Source: Oricola nitratireducens
GTDB taxonomy: Bacteria; Pseudomonadota; Alphaproteobacteria; Rhizobiales; Rhizobiaceae
Reading direction: 5' to 3'
Assembly: GCF_014904745.1 (NCBI RefSeq)
Contig: NZ_JACZCS010000001.1
Location: 186,001-250,000 of the forward strand
Length of the DNA stretch: 64,000 bases
Shown here: piece by piece, positions 57,386-64,000 of the stretch
Numbering within the stretch: the first letter of the stretch is position 1
Layout of the letters: every line of letters begins with the position of its first letter
Translations under genes and position numbers: made by a program
Notes under the pieces: model-generated
Told to the model about the DNA's origin: nothing
The model's input: only the letters and a program-made list of their open reading frames with translations
Databases searched by the model: none

Positions 57386-57709
57386 CTACTCCCTTGCGCG
57401 CGCTGCTTTTTCCTGCAGCCCGGTCTGTCCGGTGCGCTTCTGCAACTCTGTCATGACATCGTCCAATGCCACGCCGCGGATGTGCAGAACAACGAGCAAA
57501 TGATATAGCAGGTCCGCGGTTTCCTCCACAAGCGCGTCCCGATCGGGCCCGATCGCGGCGATCACAGTCTCGACCGCCTCCTCGCCCAGTTTCTTCGAGG
57601 CCTTCGCAATGCCGTTGGCGACGAGTTTCGCCGTCCAGGACTGCTCGTCGCCGGAAGTGGCGCGAGCCGCGACGATGCGCTCGAGGTCATTCAGCGAAAA
57701 ATCAGGCAT
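57386..57709 (-). CDS. hisE: Phosphoribosyl-ATP diphosphatase
   Basis: A 107-residue MazG-fold pyrophosphohydrolase acting in the second step of histidine synthesis. Family motif [15 protein letters not shown] and [14 protein letters not shown] hold the metal-binding Glu and Asp residues. It is not fused to HisI here. The ATG at 57709 is chosen because the longer frame overlaps hisF. It starts 16 bases after the hisF stop. Confidence 0.97.
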   Translation of the reverse strand: MPDFSLNDLERIVAARATSGDEQSWTAKLVANGIAKASKKLGEEAVETVIAAIGPDRDALVEETADLLYHLLVVLHIRGVALDDVMTELQKRTGQTGLQEKAARARE

Positions 57710-57725
57710 GTGATGAATTCCGATT

Positions 57726-58505
57726 TCAGGTGTCGCGGCGCACGGCAATGCCGGCCGCGGCCATGTGGTCCTTGGCTTCGGCGATCGTATAGGTTCCGAA
57801 GTGGAAAATCGAGGCGGCGAGAACGGCGGTGGCGTGACCGTCGCGGATGCCCTCGACCAGATGATCGAGCGTTCCGACACCGCCAGACGCGATCACGGGC
57901 ACGCGCACCGCGTCGGCGACGGCGCGTGTCAGCGGGATGTTGTAGCCGATCTTGGTGCCGTCGCGGTCCATCGAGGTGAGCAGGATCTCGCCGGCGCCGA
58001 GTTCGACGACCTTTTGCGCGAACTCGACCGCATCAATGCCGGTCGGCACGCGGCCGCCATGGGTGAAGATTTCCCAGCGCGGCCCGGCCTCGCCCTCGTC
58101 GACCGTCTTGGCGTCGATGGCAACGACGATGCACTGGTTGCCGAACTTGTCGGCGGCTTCGGCGACCAGTTCCGGGCGTTTCACCGCCGCGGTGTTGATC
58201 GACACCTTGTCGGCGCCCGCGAGCAGGAGCTTGCGGACGTCCTCGACGGCGCGCACGCCGCCGCCGACGGTCAGCGGCATGAAGCACTGCTCGGCGGTGC
58301 GGGCGACGACGTCGTAGATCGTGTCGCGGTTTTCCGACGAAGCGGTGATGTCGAGAAAGCAGAGTTCGTCGGCGCCGGCGGCGTCATAGGCCTTGGCGGC
58401 CTCGACCGGATCGCCGGCGTCGATGAGATCGACGAAATTGACACCCTTGACGACACGGCCGTCCATGACATCGAGGCAGGGAATGACGCGGGCCTTGAGA
58501 GTCAA
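57726..58505 (-). CDS. hisF: Imidazole glycerol phosphate synthase, cyclase subunit, with a TTG start
   Basis: With HisH it forms imidazole glycerol phosphate and AICAR. TIM-barrel with catalytic Asp12 in [13 protein letters not shown], Asp in [14 protein letters not shown] and phosphate sites ADKVSINT and VIASGGVGT. The 259-residue length is normal. The start is TTG at 58505 with AAAGGAGG just before it; there is no ATG close to it in frame. The stop of a 36-codon upstream ORF that duplicates this N-terminus overlaps the start (TTGA). Confidence 0.95.
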   Translation of the reverse strand: MTLKARVIPCLDVMDGRVVKGVNFVDLIDAGDPVEAAKAYDAAGADELCFLDITASSENRDTIYDVVARTAEQCFMPLTVGGGVRAVEDVRKLLLAGADKVSINTAAVKRPELVAEAADKFGNQCIVVAIDAKTVDEGEAGPRWEIFTHGGRVPTGIDAVEFAQKVVELGAGEILLTSMDRDGTKIGYNIPLTRAVADAVRVPVIASGGVGTLDHLVEGIRDGHATAVLAASIFHFGTYTIAEAKDHMAAAGIAVRRDT

Positions 58506-58612
58506 CGGACGGCCTCCTTTTTTATTTGCGCGTCCTCGCCGCCATGCGGCTGCGGGCGACGCGGGCCGTCCATCACGTCGAGACAGGGAATGCCGCGGGC
58601 TTTCAGTGCCAT
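58502..58612 (-). CDS. 36-codon ORF between hisA and hisF with an N-terminus copied from HisF
   Basis: An ATG at 58612 that overlaps the hisA stop (TGATG) opens a 36-codon frame ending at a TGA that overlaps the hisF TTG (TTGA). Its first 16 residues, [16 protein letters not shown], match residues 1-16 of HisF at 14 of 16 positions from the second Leu on, and the first 49 bases match the hisF 5' end at 40. The rest ([20 protein letters not shown]) is unrelated. It may be a fossil of the original hisF start, a translational coupling device, or both. Whether a peptide is made is unknown. Confidence 0.65.
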   Translation of the reverse strand: MALKARGIPCLDVMDGPRRPQPHGGEDAQIKKEAVR

Positions 58613-59361
58613 CAGTCCAGCCTCTTGCCCGAAAGGATCGCCAGCGCCTCGTTCGGATCGATGCGGCCGTCATAGAGCGCCCGGCCGGAGATCGCGCCTT
58701 CCAGTTTCGCCGCATCCGGCATCGTCATGCGCACGATGTCGACGATGGAAGCAAGCCCGCCGGAGGCGATGACGGGGATCGAGACGGCGTCGGCGAGATC
58801 GATGGTCGCTTCCCAGTTGATGCCGGTCAGCACGCCATCGCGCTCGATGTCGGTGTATATGATCGCGGCGACGCCCGCGCCCTCGAATTTCCGTGCCAGT
58901 TCGATGACGCCGAGTTCGGACGCTTCCGCCCAGCCCTCGACGGCGACCTTGCCCTTCTTTGCGTCGATGCCGACGGCGACCCGGCCCGGAAATTCCCTGC
59001 AGGCATCCTTCACCAGGTCGGGATCACGCACGGCCACCGTGCCGAGAATGACACGGGCGAGACCCCTGGAGAGCCAGTTCTCGATATGGGTGAGCGTGCG
59101 AATGCCGCCGCCGAGCTGTACCGGGTTCTTCGTCGCGGCGATAATCGCGTCGACCGCCGTCCCGTTGACCGAATGGCCTTCAAACGCGCCGTTCAGGTCG
59201 ACGACATGCAGCCATTCGAAACCCTGGTCCTCGAAAGCCTTCGCCTGGGCGGCCGGATCGGCGTTGTAGACGGTCGCCCTGGCCATGTCGCCCTTGACGA
59301 GGCGCACGCACTGACCGTCCTTCAGGTCGATGGCGGGAAAGAGGATCTTCTTTGCTGGCAT
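58612..59361 (-). CDS. hisA: ProFAR isomerase
   Basis: Opens the ribose ring of ProFAR in histidine synthesis. TIM-barrel with catalytic Asp in [19 protein letters not shown] and Asp in [13 protein letters not shown], and phosphate sites QLGGGIRT and VIASGGLAS. Length 249 is normal. It follows hisH by four bases, and its stop overlaps the start of the small ORF. Confidence 0.97.
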   Translation of the reverse strand: MPAKKILFPAIDLKDGQCVRLVKGDMARATVYNADPAAQAKAFEDQGFEWLHVVDLNGAFEGHSVNGTAVDAIIAATKNPVQLGGGIRTLTHIENWLSRGLARVILGTVAVRDPDLVKDACREFPGRVAVGIDAKKGKVAVEGWAEASELGVIELARKFEGAGVAAIIYTDIERDGVLTGINWEATIDLADAVSIPVIASGGLASIVDIVRMTMPDAAKLEGAISGRALYDGRIDPNEALAILSGKRLD

Positions 59362-59365
59362 GGTC

Positions 59366-60016
59366 TCACGGCTTCCATTTGAGGAAATTCGCGATCAGGG
59401 CGAGACCGAGCGTCTGGCTCTTTTCGGGGTGAAACTGGGTTCCGAACATGTTGGCGCGCGCGACGGCAGCCGTCACCGGCCCGCCATAGTCGGTGCGCGC
59501 GACCACATCCGCCTCGTTTTCGGCGGCGAGATGATAGGAATGGACGAAATAGGCATGCAGCCCGTCGGGGCCGGTGCGGATGCCGTCGAAAAGCGGGTGC
59601 GGGCGGACGAGGTCCAGCGTGTTCCAGCCGATCTGCGGGATTTTCAGCGACGGATCGGACGGCGTCATCTCGACGACGTCGCCGGCAATCCAGCCAAGGC
59701 CGGGCGTGACGGTCTTTTCCAGCCCGCGCGTCGACATCAGTTGCATGCCGACGCAGATGCCGAAAAAGGGGCGGCCCATGTTCACGACCGCCTCGTTCAA
59801 CGCGTCGACCATGCCGGGGACCGCGTCGAGGCCGGCGCGGCAATCGGCATAGGCGCCAACGCCGGGCAGGACGATGCGGTCGGCCGTCGCGACGCGCCCG
59901 GCATCGGACGTCAGGTCGATCTCGGCGGATATGCCGGCTTCGCGCGCCGAGCGCTCGAAGGATTTCACCGCCGAGCGCAAATTGCCGGAACCGTAATCGA
60001 TGATCGCGACGCGCAT
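59366..60016 (-). CDS. hisH: Imidazole glycerol phosphate synthase, glutaminase subunit
   Basis: Supplies ammonia to HisF. A class I glutamine amidotransferase: starts [15 protein letters not shown], nucleophile Cys in [11 protein letters not shown] and the His-Glu pair in TQFHPEKSQ. Start at ATG 60016 chosen from the family's [12 protein letters not shown]; a GTG at 60025 would overlap the DUF2628 stop (GTGA) and add three residues. Four bases before hisA. Confidence 0.95.
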   Translation of the reverse strand: MRVAIIDYGSGNLRSAVKSFERSAREAGISAEIDLTSDAGRVATADRIVLPGVGAYADCRAGLDAVPGMVDALNEAVVNMGRPFFGICVGMQLMSTRGLEKTVTPGLGWIAGDVVEMTPSDPSLKIPQIGWNTLDLVRPHPLFDGIRTGPDGLHAYFVHSYHLAAENEADVVARTDYGGPVTAAVARANMFGTQFHPEKSQTLGLALIANFLKWKP

Positions 60017-60021
60017 GGCCG

Positions 60022-60498
60022 TCACCGTCCCGTCTCGTTGAAGCCGAACAGCATGTCGGATTGCGGCGGCAGTGGCGGAGGCGCCGGATCGGCTTTCAAG
60101 GCCGCCGGACGCACCGGTTCGGCAGGCTTTTGCGCCCCGTGGCCGGCGAACCAGCGCAGTTCCGCTTCCTCGAGGCCGGGCGCGACGATCGTTCCGGCGT
60201 CGACGTAGCCGTCGCGGCGATAGCGCGCGAGGCGCCAGGACGGCCCTTCCAGCGCGACGAAAAAGCTGACGACGATGCCCGCGAACCCGATCGCCGCGCC
60301 TGGTGCGAGAAACTCGCCAACCAGACCAAGCGCGCCGGAGAGCAGAAACAGCATCAGCGCCGCGAACCAGAGCCGGTACCAGAGCAGCCAGACCAGCGGG
60401 AAGACCAGCGCCAGAAACGAGAACTCATCGCGCACGAAAACCGTTTCCGGCCGGGTCCCGCTGACCGGCATGCGTTCCATGACGACATAACTTGCCAT
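60022..60498 (-). CDS. DUF2628 membrane protein
   Basis: A 158-residue protein with an N-terminal soluble segment, then [24 protein letters not shown], typical of DUF2628 and followed by two or three hydrophobic segments (~30-80). The C-terminal part (~125-158) is Pro-rich. The function is unknown, yet the gene sits conserved-fashion inside the histidine operon, between hisB and hisH, ending six bases before hisH (or overlapping it with the GTG start). Confidence 0.85.
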   Translation of the reverse strand: MASYVVMERMPVSGTRPETVFVRDEFSFLALVFPLVWLLWYRLWFAALMLFLLSGALGLVGEFLAPGAAIGFAGIVVSFFVALEGPSWRLARYRRDGYVDAGTIVAPGLEEAELRWFAGHGAQKPAEPVRPAALKADPAPPPLPPQSDMLFGFNETGR

Positions 60499-60507
60499 GA
60501 TGTCCGC

Positions 60508-61107
60508 CTATCCGTTGAGGGAACCCTTGGTCGAGGGAATGACGCCCGCCTGGCGCGGATCGATCTCGACCGCGGCGCGCAGCACCCGCGCCACCGCCTT
60601 GAAGCAGGTCTCGGCGATGTGGTGGCTGTTGGCGCCATAGAAATTCTCGACATGAAGCGTGATGCCGGCATTCTGCGCGAAAGCCTGGAAGAATTCGCGC
60701 ACCAGCTCGGTATCGAACGTGCCGACCTTGGCGGTCGGGAACTCGACCTTCCAGACGAGGAAGGGACGGCCGGACACGTCGATGGCGGCGCGCGTCAACG
60801 CCTCGTCCATCGCAAGGTCGAGGCTGGCATAGCGGGTGACGCCGCGACGGTCGCCGAGCGCCTTGGCCAGCGCCTGACCGAGCGCGATGCCGGTATCCTC
60901 GACGGTGTGGTGGTCGTCGATGTGGAGATCGCCCTTCGCGCTGACCGTCATGTCGATCAGCGAATGGCGCGAAAGCTGATCGAGCATGTGATCGAAGAAA
61001 CCGACACCGGTGTTCATGTCGTGCTTTCCCGTTCCGTCCAGATTGACGGTAACGTCGATTGCGGTCTCGTTCGTCTTGCGGCTGATCCCGGCCGTGCGCG
61101 CAGTCAT
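60508..61107 (-). CDS. hisB: Imidazoleglycerol-phosphate dehydratase
   Basis: Dehydrates imidazole glycerol phosphate. Contains both histidine-rich metal-binding repeats: [15 protein letters not shown] (~67-81) and [17 protein letters not shown] (~165-181), plus [16 protein letters not shown] monofunctional 199-residue enzyme, lacking the phosphatase domain of the E. coli protein. First gene of the minus-strand histidine block (hisB-DUF2628-hisH-hisA-hisF-hisE-coaA); divergent from hslV. Confidence 0.97.
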   Translation of the reverse strand: MTARTAGISRKTNETAIDVTVNLDGTGKHDMNTGVGFFDHMLDQLSRHSLIDMTVSAKGDLHIDDHHTVEDTGIALGQALAKALGDRRGVTRYASLDLAMDEALTRAAIDVSGRPFLVWKVEFPTAKVGTFDTELVREFFQAFAQNAGITLHVENFYGANSHHIAETCFKAVARVLRAAVEIDPRQAGVIPSTKGSLNG

Positions 61108-61185
61108 TGGCGGATGCCCCTTTTTCTCGGCGACTGCGCCTCATAACAAGGGTTTAGCGCAAATGCCAGCCTGCCGGGCCGGCGT

Positions 61186-61213
61186 TTGCAATTGTCGGTT
61201 ACCCGCTTACATA
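61186..61213 (+). promoter_or_regulatory. Possible sigma-70-type promoter for hslV
   Basis: TTGCAA (61186-61191) and TACATA (61208-61213) are spaced by 16 bases and point at hslV, whose start is about 42 bases downstream. No clear RpoH-type heat-shock promoter was seen, although hslVU is often heat-inducible. Confidence 0.4.
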
Positions 61214-61255
61214 GCGGGAACGAACGCGCGGGCGCATCCGCGGAAAGGACAAGTG

Positions 61256-61819
61256 ATGAGCGAGAAAGAAAACCCCTACGGCACCATGCATGCCACCACG
61301 ATCGTCACCGTGCGCAAGGGCGGCAAGGTGGTCATCGCCGGTGACGGGCAGGTCAGCCTCGGCCAGACGGTGATCAAGGGCAATGCACGCAAGGTGCGCC
61401 GGATCGGCAAGGACAATGAAGTGATCACCGGTTTCGCCGGCGCGACCGCCGACGCCTTCACGCTGCTCGACCGGCTGGAAAAGAAGCTGGAACAGTATCC
61501 GGGCCAGTTGATGCGCGCCGCCGTCGAACTCGCCAAGGACTGGCGCACCGACAAATATCTGCGCAACCTGGAAGCGATGATGCTGGTCGCCGACAAGTCG
61601 ATCTCCTTGTGCATCACCGGCAATGGCGACGTGCTGGAACCCGAACACGGCGTGATGGCGATCGGGTCGGGCGGCAATTACGCTCTTGCCGCTGCCCGCG
61701 CGCTTGCCGACAGCGACCTCGACGCCGAGGCCATCGCAAGACGCGCCATGGAGATCGCCTCCGACATCTGCGTCTATACCAACGGCAACGTGATCATCGA
61801 AACGCTGGATGCCGAGTAG
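61256..61819 (+). CDS. hslV: ATP-dependent protease subunit HslV
   Basis: The proteasome-like peptidase of HslUV. Contains the mature N-terminal Thr in [15 protein letters not shown] (threonine nucleophile exposed after removing ~13 residues) and the family core [24 protein letters not shown]; the glycine motif is [16 protein letters not shown]. Length 187 is normal. The ATG at 61256 has GAAAGGA upstream. Its partner hslU starts 1.7 kb downstream, after two extra genes. Confidence 0.97.
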   Translation: MSEKENPYGTMHATTIVTVRKGGKVVIAGDGQVSLGQTVIKGNARKVRRIGKDNEVITGFAGATADAFTLLDRLEKKLEQYPGQLMRAAVELAKDWRTDKYLRNLEAMMLVADKSISLCITGNGDVLEPEHGVMAIGSGGNYALAAARALADSDLDAEAIARRAMEIASDICVYTNGNVIIETLDAE

Positions 61820-62351
61820 CCGGGACATCACCTTCACGCCGGTCACGCCGGCCGATTACCCGATGTTGCGCCGCTGGCTGGAAAACCGGCACACACGCGA
61901 ATGGTGGGGCGAGGCGGAGACCGCACTCGGCCGGATCCAGGACAAGGTGGAGGGCCTCGACAGGACGCGGCCTTTCGTTTTTTTCGTCGCAGACGAACCG
62001 GTCGGCTATATCCAGTCCTGGTCCGTCGGAGACGAGGTCGATGACGGCCAGGCGGCGAAAGCGCCCTGGCTGCGCGACCTGCCGCGTGACGCCGTCGGCG
62101 TCGATCTCTTCATCGGAAAGCCGGATGCGCTCGGTCAGGGGATCGGCACAAGCGTGCTGCGGGCGTTTCTCGCCATATTGTTCGCCGAGGGAGTCACCAC
62201 CATCGTCATCGATCCGGACGAAGCGAACGGGCGCGCCGTCAAGGCCTATGAAAAGACGGGGTTTGTGGCCTATGACCGCTACGAGAACCCATCGGGCGTG
62301 ACGCTTTTGATGACGATCACCCCGGAACGCTTCGCGGAGACCGGCTCATGA
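61809..62351 (+). CDS. GNAT family N-acetyltransferase, AAC(6')-like
   Basis: A 180-residue acetyltransferase. The acetyl-CoA-binding motif A is [19 protein letters not shown] (Q-G-x-G-T), with a conserved ENRHTREWW start as in aminoglycoside 6'-acetyltransferases; motif B is [14 protein letters not shown]. It overlaps the hslV stop and its own stop overlaps the next start (ATGA). A gene like this is known between hslV and hslU in rhizobia; the natural substrate is unknown. Confidence 0.85.
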   Translation: MPSSRDITFTPVTPADYPMLRRWLENRHTREWWGEAETALGRIQDKVEGLDRTRPFVFFVADEPVGYIQSWSVGDEVDDGQAAKAPWLRDLPRDAVGVDLFIGKPDALGQGIGTSVLRAFLAILFAEGVTTIVIDPDEANGRAVKAYEKTGFVAYDRYENPSGVTLLMTITPERFAETGS

Positions 62352-63505
62352 TTTCCAGGGATACGCTCGATCTGGCGGTCGATCGCGCCATCATCTCCGC
62401 CGATCAGCGCGACCGGATCGTGGCGCTCGCCGTCGCACCGCCACCATTGCCCCTGGATAACGAGGCGGCCGCGTCCGGCGACGAACCGATGCGCCTCGTC
62501 GGCGGCGGCAACGACTTGTTCGTCACCGTCGGCATCGTGCTTCTCTTCGCCGGGTCGCTGTTCGCGCTGCAATCGTTTTCCGGCATGACGGTCCCGGCGA
62601 CCGCGGCAGCGCTCGGCGCGTTCGGCTGGCTGGTGGCGGAATTCGTCACCCGGCAGCGGCGCATGCGATTGTCGAGCACCGTTCTCGGCCTCGGCTTCAT
62701 CGCCGCCATCATCACGCTGCTCACCACCTATCTGCAGAACCGGTCCGGGATTTCCGGCATCGACAATCCGATGCAACTGGCGGCTCTCAGGCCGCAGGCC
62801 ATAACCTATGCGCTGATCTTGTTCGGCGGGACCGCGATCGCGGCGGTCGTCTATTTCGCGCGGTTTCGCGTGCCGATCATGGCCGCGGTGCTGGCACTTT
62901 CCTTCACCGGGGCGGCATTCTTCTTCACGACCATCCATTTCTACGACGGCGTGGTGAATGGCCAGGTGATGCTGCCGAGCCTGCAACAGATCCCTGACGT
63001 CATCGCGCGGGCGCTCTACGTGCCGCTCCTGTGCGGATTCGCGGTGTTCGGGACGGCCGTCGCGCTCGATCTGCACGACCGCGAGCGCTTCACGGTGTGG
63101 TCGGATTGCGCCTTCTGGCTGCATGTGATTTCGGCGCCGTTGCTCGTCCACCCGCTGTTCATTCTGGCAACCGGGCAGGAGGTCGTCTTCGGCGAGATCG
63201 AGCCGGGCGCTTCCGCTTCGGTGATGCTGGGACTGCTGATCGTGGCGTTCGTCTATGTGGCGCTTGCGATCGACCGGCGGTCGCTGCTGATCCCGACGCT
63301 CGCCTATTTCGGTTCGCTCGGCATCTACTACCTGGTCAACAGCGCGGCAAACACCACGGGAATCCCGCCTTTTGCCCTGATCCTGCTGGTCATCGGAGCG
63401 CTGATCATCCTGTTTGGCGCCGGTTGGCAGCGCATCCGGCGCTTGATTGTCGGTTCGACGCTTCCCACATCGGTGCTGACGAAACTTCCTCCCATGAAAC
63501 CGTGA
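62348..63505 (+). CDS. Polytopic membrane protein (DUF2157-like)
   Basis: A 385-residue protein with a short cytoplasmic N-terminal domain (~60 residues) and about ten hydrophobic segments from residue 57. The beginning ALQSFSGMTVPATAAALGAFGW and later ALQL-type helices resemble DUF2157 membrane proteins of unknown function; I cannot identify a motif. The ATG overlaps the GNAT stop (ATGA), and hslU begins six bases after its stop, so all lie in one operon. Confidence 0.68.
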   Translation: MISRDTLDLAVDRAIISADQRDRIVALAVAPPPLPLDNEAAASGDEPMRLVGGGNDLFVTVGIVLLFAGSLFALQSFSGMTVPATAAALGAFGWLVAEFVTRQRRMRLSSTVLGLGFIAAIITLLTTYLQNRSGISGIDNPMQLAALRPQAITYALILFGGTAIAAVVYFARFRVPIMAAVLALSFTGAAFFFTTIHFYDGVVNGQVMLPSLQQIPDVIARALYVPLLCGFAVFGTAVALDLHDRERFTVWSDCAFWLHVISAPLLVHPLFILATGQEVVFGEIEPGASASVMLGLLIVAFVYVALAIDRRSLLIPTLAYFGSLGIYYLVNSAANTTGIPPFALILLVIGALIILFGAGWQRIRRLIVGSTLPTSVLTKLPPMKP

Positions 63506-63511
63506 GTGCAT

Positions 63512-64000
63512 ATGTCTGATTTCTCTCCGCGGGAAACCGTATCCGAACTCGATCGCTTCATCATCGGCCAGAAAGACGCCAAGCGTGCGGTCGCCATCGC
63601 GCTGCGCAACCGCTGGCGCCGTCAGCGCCTGGAAGGCGCGATGCGCGACGAGGTGATGCCGAAGAACATCCTGATGATCGGGCCGACCGGCGTCGGCAAG
63701 ACGGAAATTTCACGCCGCCTGGCGAGACTCGCTGGCGCGCCTTTCGTGAAGGTCGAGGCGACGAAATTCACCGAAGTCGGTTATGTCGGCCGTGACGTCG
63801 AGCAGATCATACGCGACCTGGTCGAGGTCGGTATCGCGCTGGTGCGCGAAAAGAAACGCGAAGAGGTCAAGGCCAAGGCGTTTGTCAACGCCGAGCAGCG
63901 CGTGCTCGACGCGCTTGTCGGACCGACCGCGAGCCCGGCGACCAAGGACAGTTTCCGCAAGAAGCTGCGCGACGGGTTGCTCGACGACAAGGAAATCGAG
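63512..64000 (+). CDS. hslU: ATP-dependent protease ATPase subunit HslU (3' end outside the window)
   Basis: The AAA+ unfoldase of HslUV. Starts [20 protein letters not shown], then Walker [17 protein letters not shown] (~57-72) and the HslU signature [19 protein letters not shown] (~85-103). 163 codons lie in the window, ending in the intermediate (I) domain; the frame is open at the edge. Confidence 0.97.
   Translation, partial: MSDFSPRETVSELDRFIIGQKDAKRAVAIALRNRWRRQRLEGAMRDEVMPKNILMIGPTGVGKTEISRRLARLAGAPFVKVEATKFTEVGYVGRDVEQIIRDLVEVGIALVREKKREEVKAKAFVNAEQRVLDALVGPTASPATKDSFRKKLRDGLLDDKEIE

Overview
The window is ordinary chromosomal DNA from a high-GC alphaproteobacterium, most likely of the Hyphomicrobiales (Rhizobiales). 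The evidence is gene order and protein type: dapB followed by gpmA; trpF-trpB-trpA-accD-folC; trxA-addA-addB; a fused TsaE-AmgK protein beside MurU; a DivL-type kinase with Tyr in place of the phospho-acceptor His; and the pckA / chvI-chvG-hprK-EIIA-HPr-ahcY block typical of rhizobia and relatives. I cannot name the genus. Coding density is very high. I saw no tRNA, rRNA, CRISPR array, prophage, insertion sequence or toxin-antitoxin pair.

Layout. 1-5155 (minus strand): start of gpmA, dapB, an MsbA-like ABC exporter, glucokinase and a MepA-type murein endopeptidase. 5260-8638: a surface-glycan module (GT-C-like membrane protein, divergent from a GT2 transferase and a GtrA protein). 8679-12622: M48 protease, Gfo/Idh/MocA oxidoreductase, SleB-type hydrolase, a nucleotidyltransferase and a DUF1304 protein. 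12713-16975 (minus): rpmI-rplT-pheS-pheT with a promoter and an internal terminator. 17205-20917: a methyltransferase, then a minus-strand locus of two Asp/Gly/His-rich exported proteins (one with a PepSY-like domain) leading into a two-component system. 21099-24520: infC with an ATT start, a hydrolase, a DUF2852 protein and an MFS transporter.

24916-31545 (plus): YgjP-like peptidase, then trpF-trpB-(82-aa ORF)-arsC-like-trpA-accD-folC, tightly coupled. 31606-43510 (minus): trxA, addA, addB, murU, tsaE-amgK and divL. 43721-49074 (minus): ahcY, then HPr, EIIA, HPr kinase, ChvG and ChvI, a regulatory PTS joined to the acid/envelope-stress two-component system, divergent from pckA (49449-51059). 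51199-52897 (plus): arfB, a BON-LysM protein and alkB. 52863-56226 (minus): a second GT2/methyltransferase/GT-C-like module. 56367-61107 (minus): coaA and hisE-hisF-hisA-hisH-DUF2628-hisB. 61256-64000 (plus): hslV, a GNAT acetyltransferase, a membrane protein and the start of hslU.

The observations most worth a second look are: a partial tandem copy of the hisF 5' end that forms a 36-codon ORF linking hisA to hisF; the paired Asp/Gly/His-rich proteins beside the two-component system; the two extra genes coupled between trpB and trpA; lower-GC patches inside addA and addB; the DivL tyrosine; and the infC ATT start. I found no clear defence, mobile or secondary-metabolite system.
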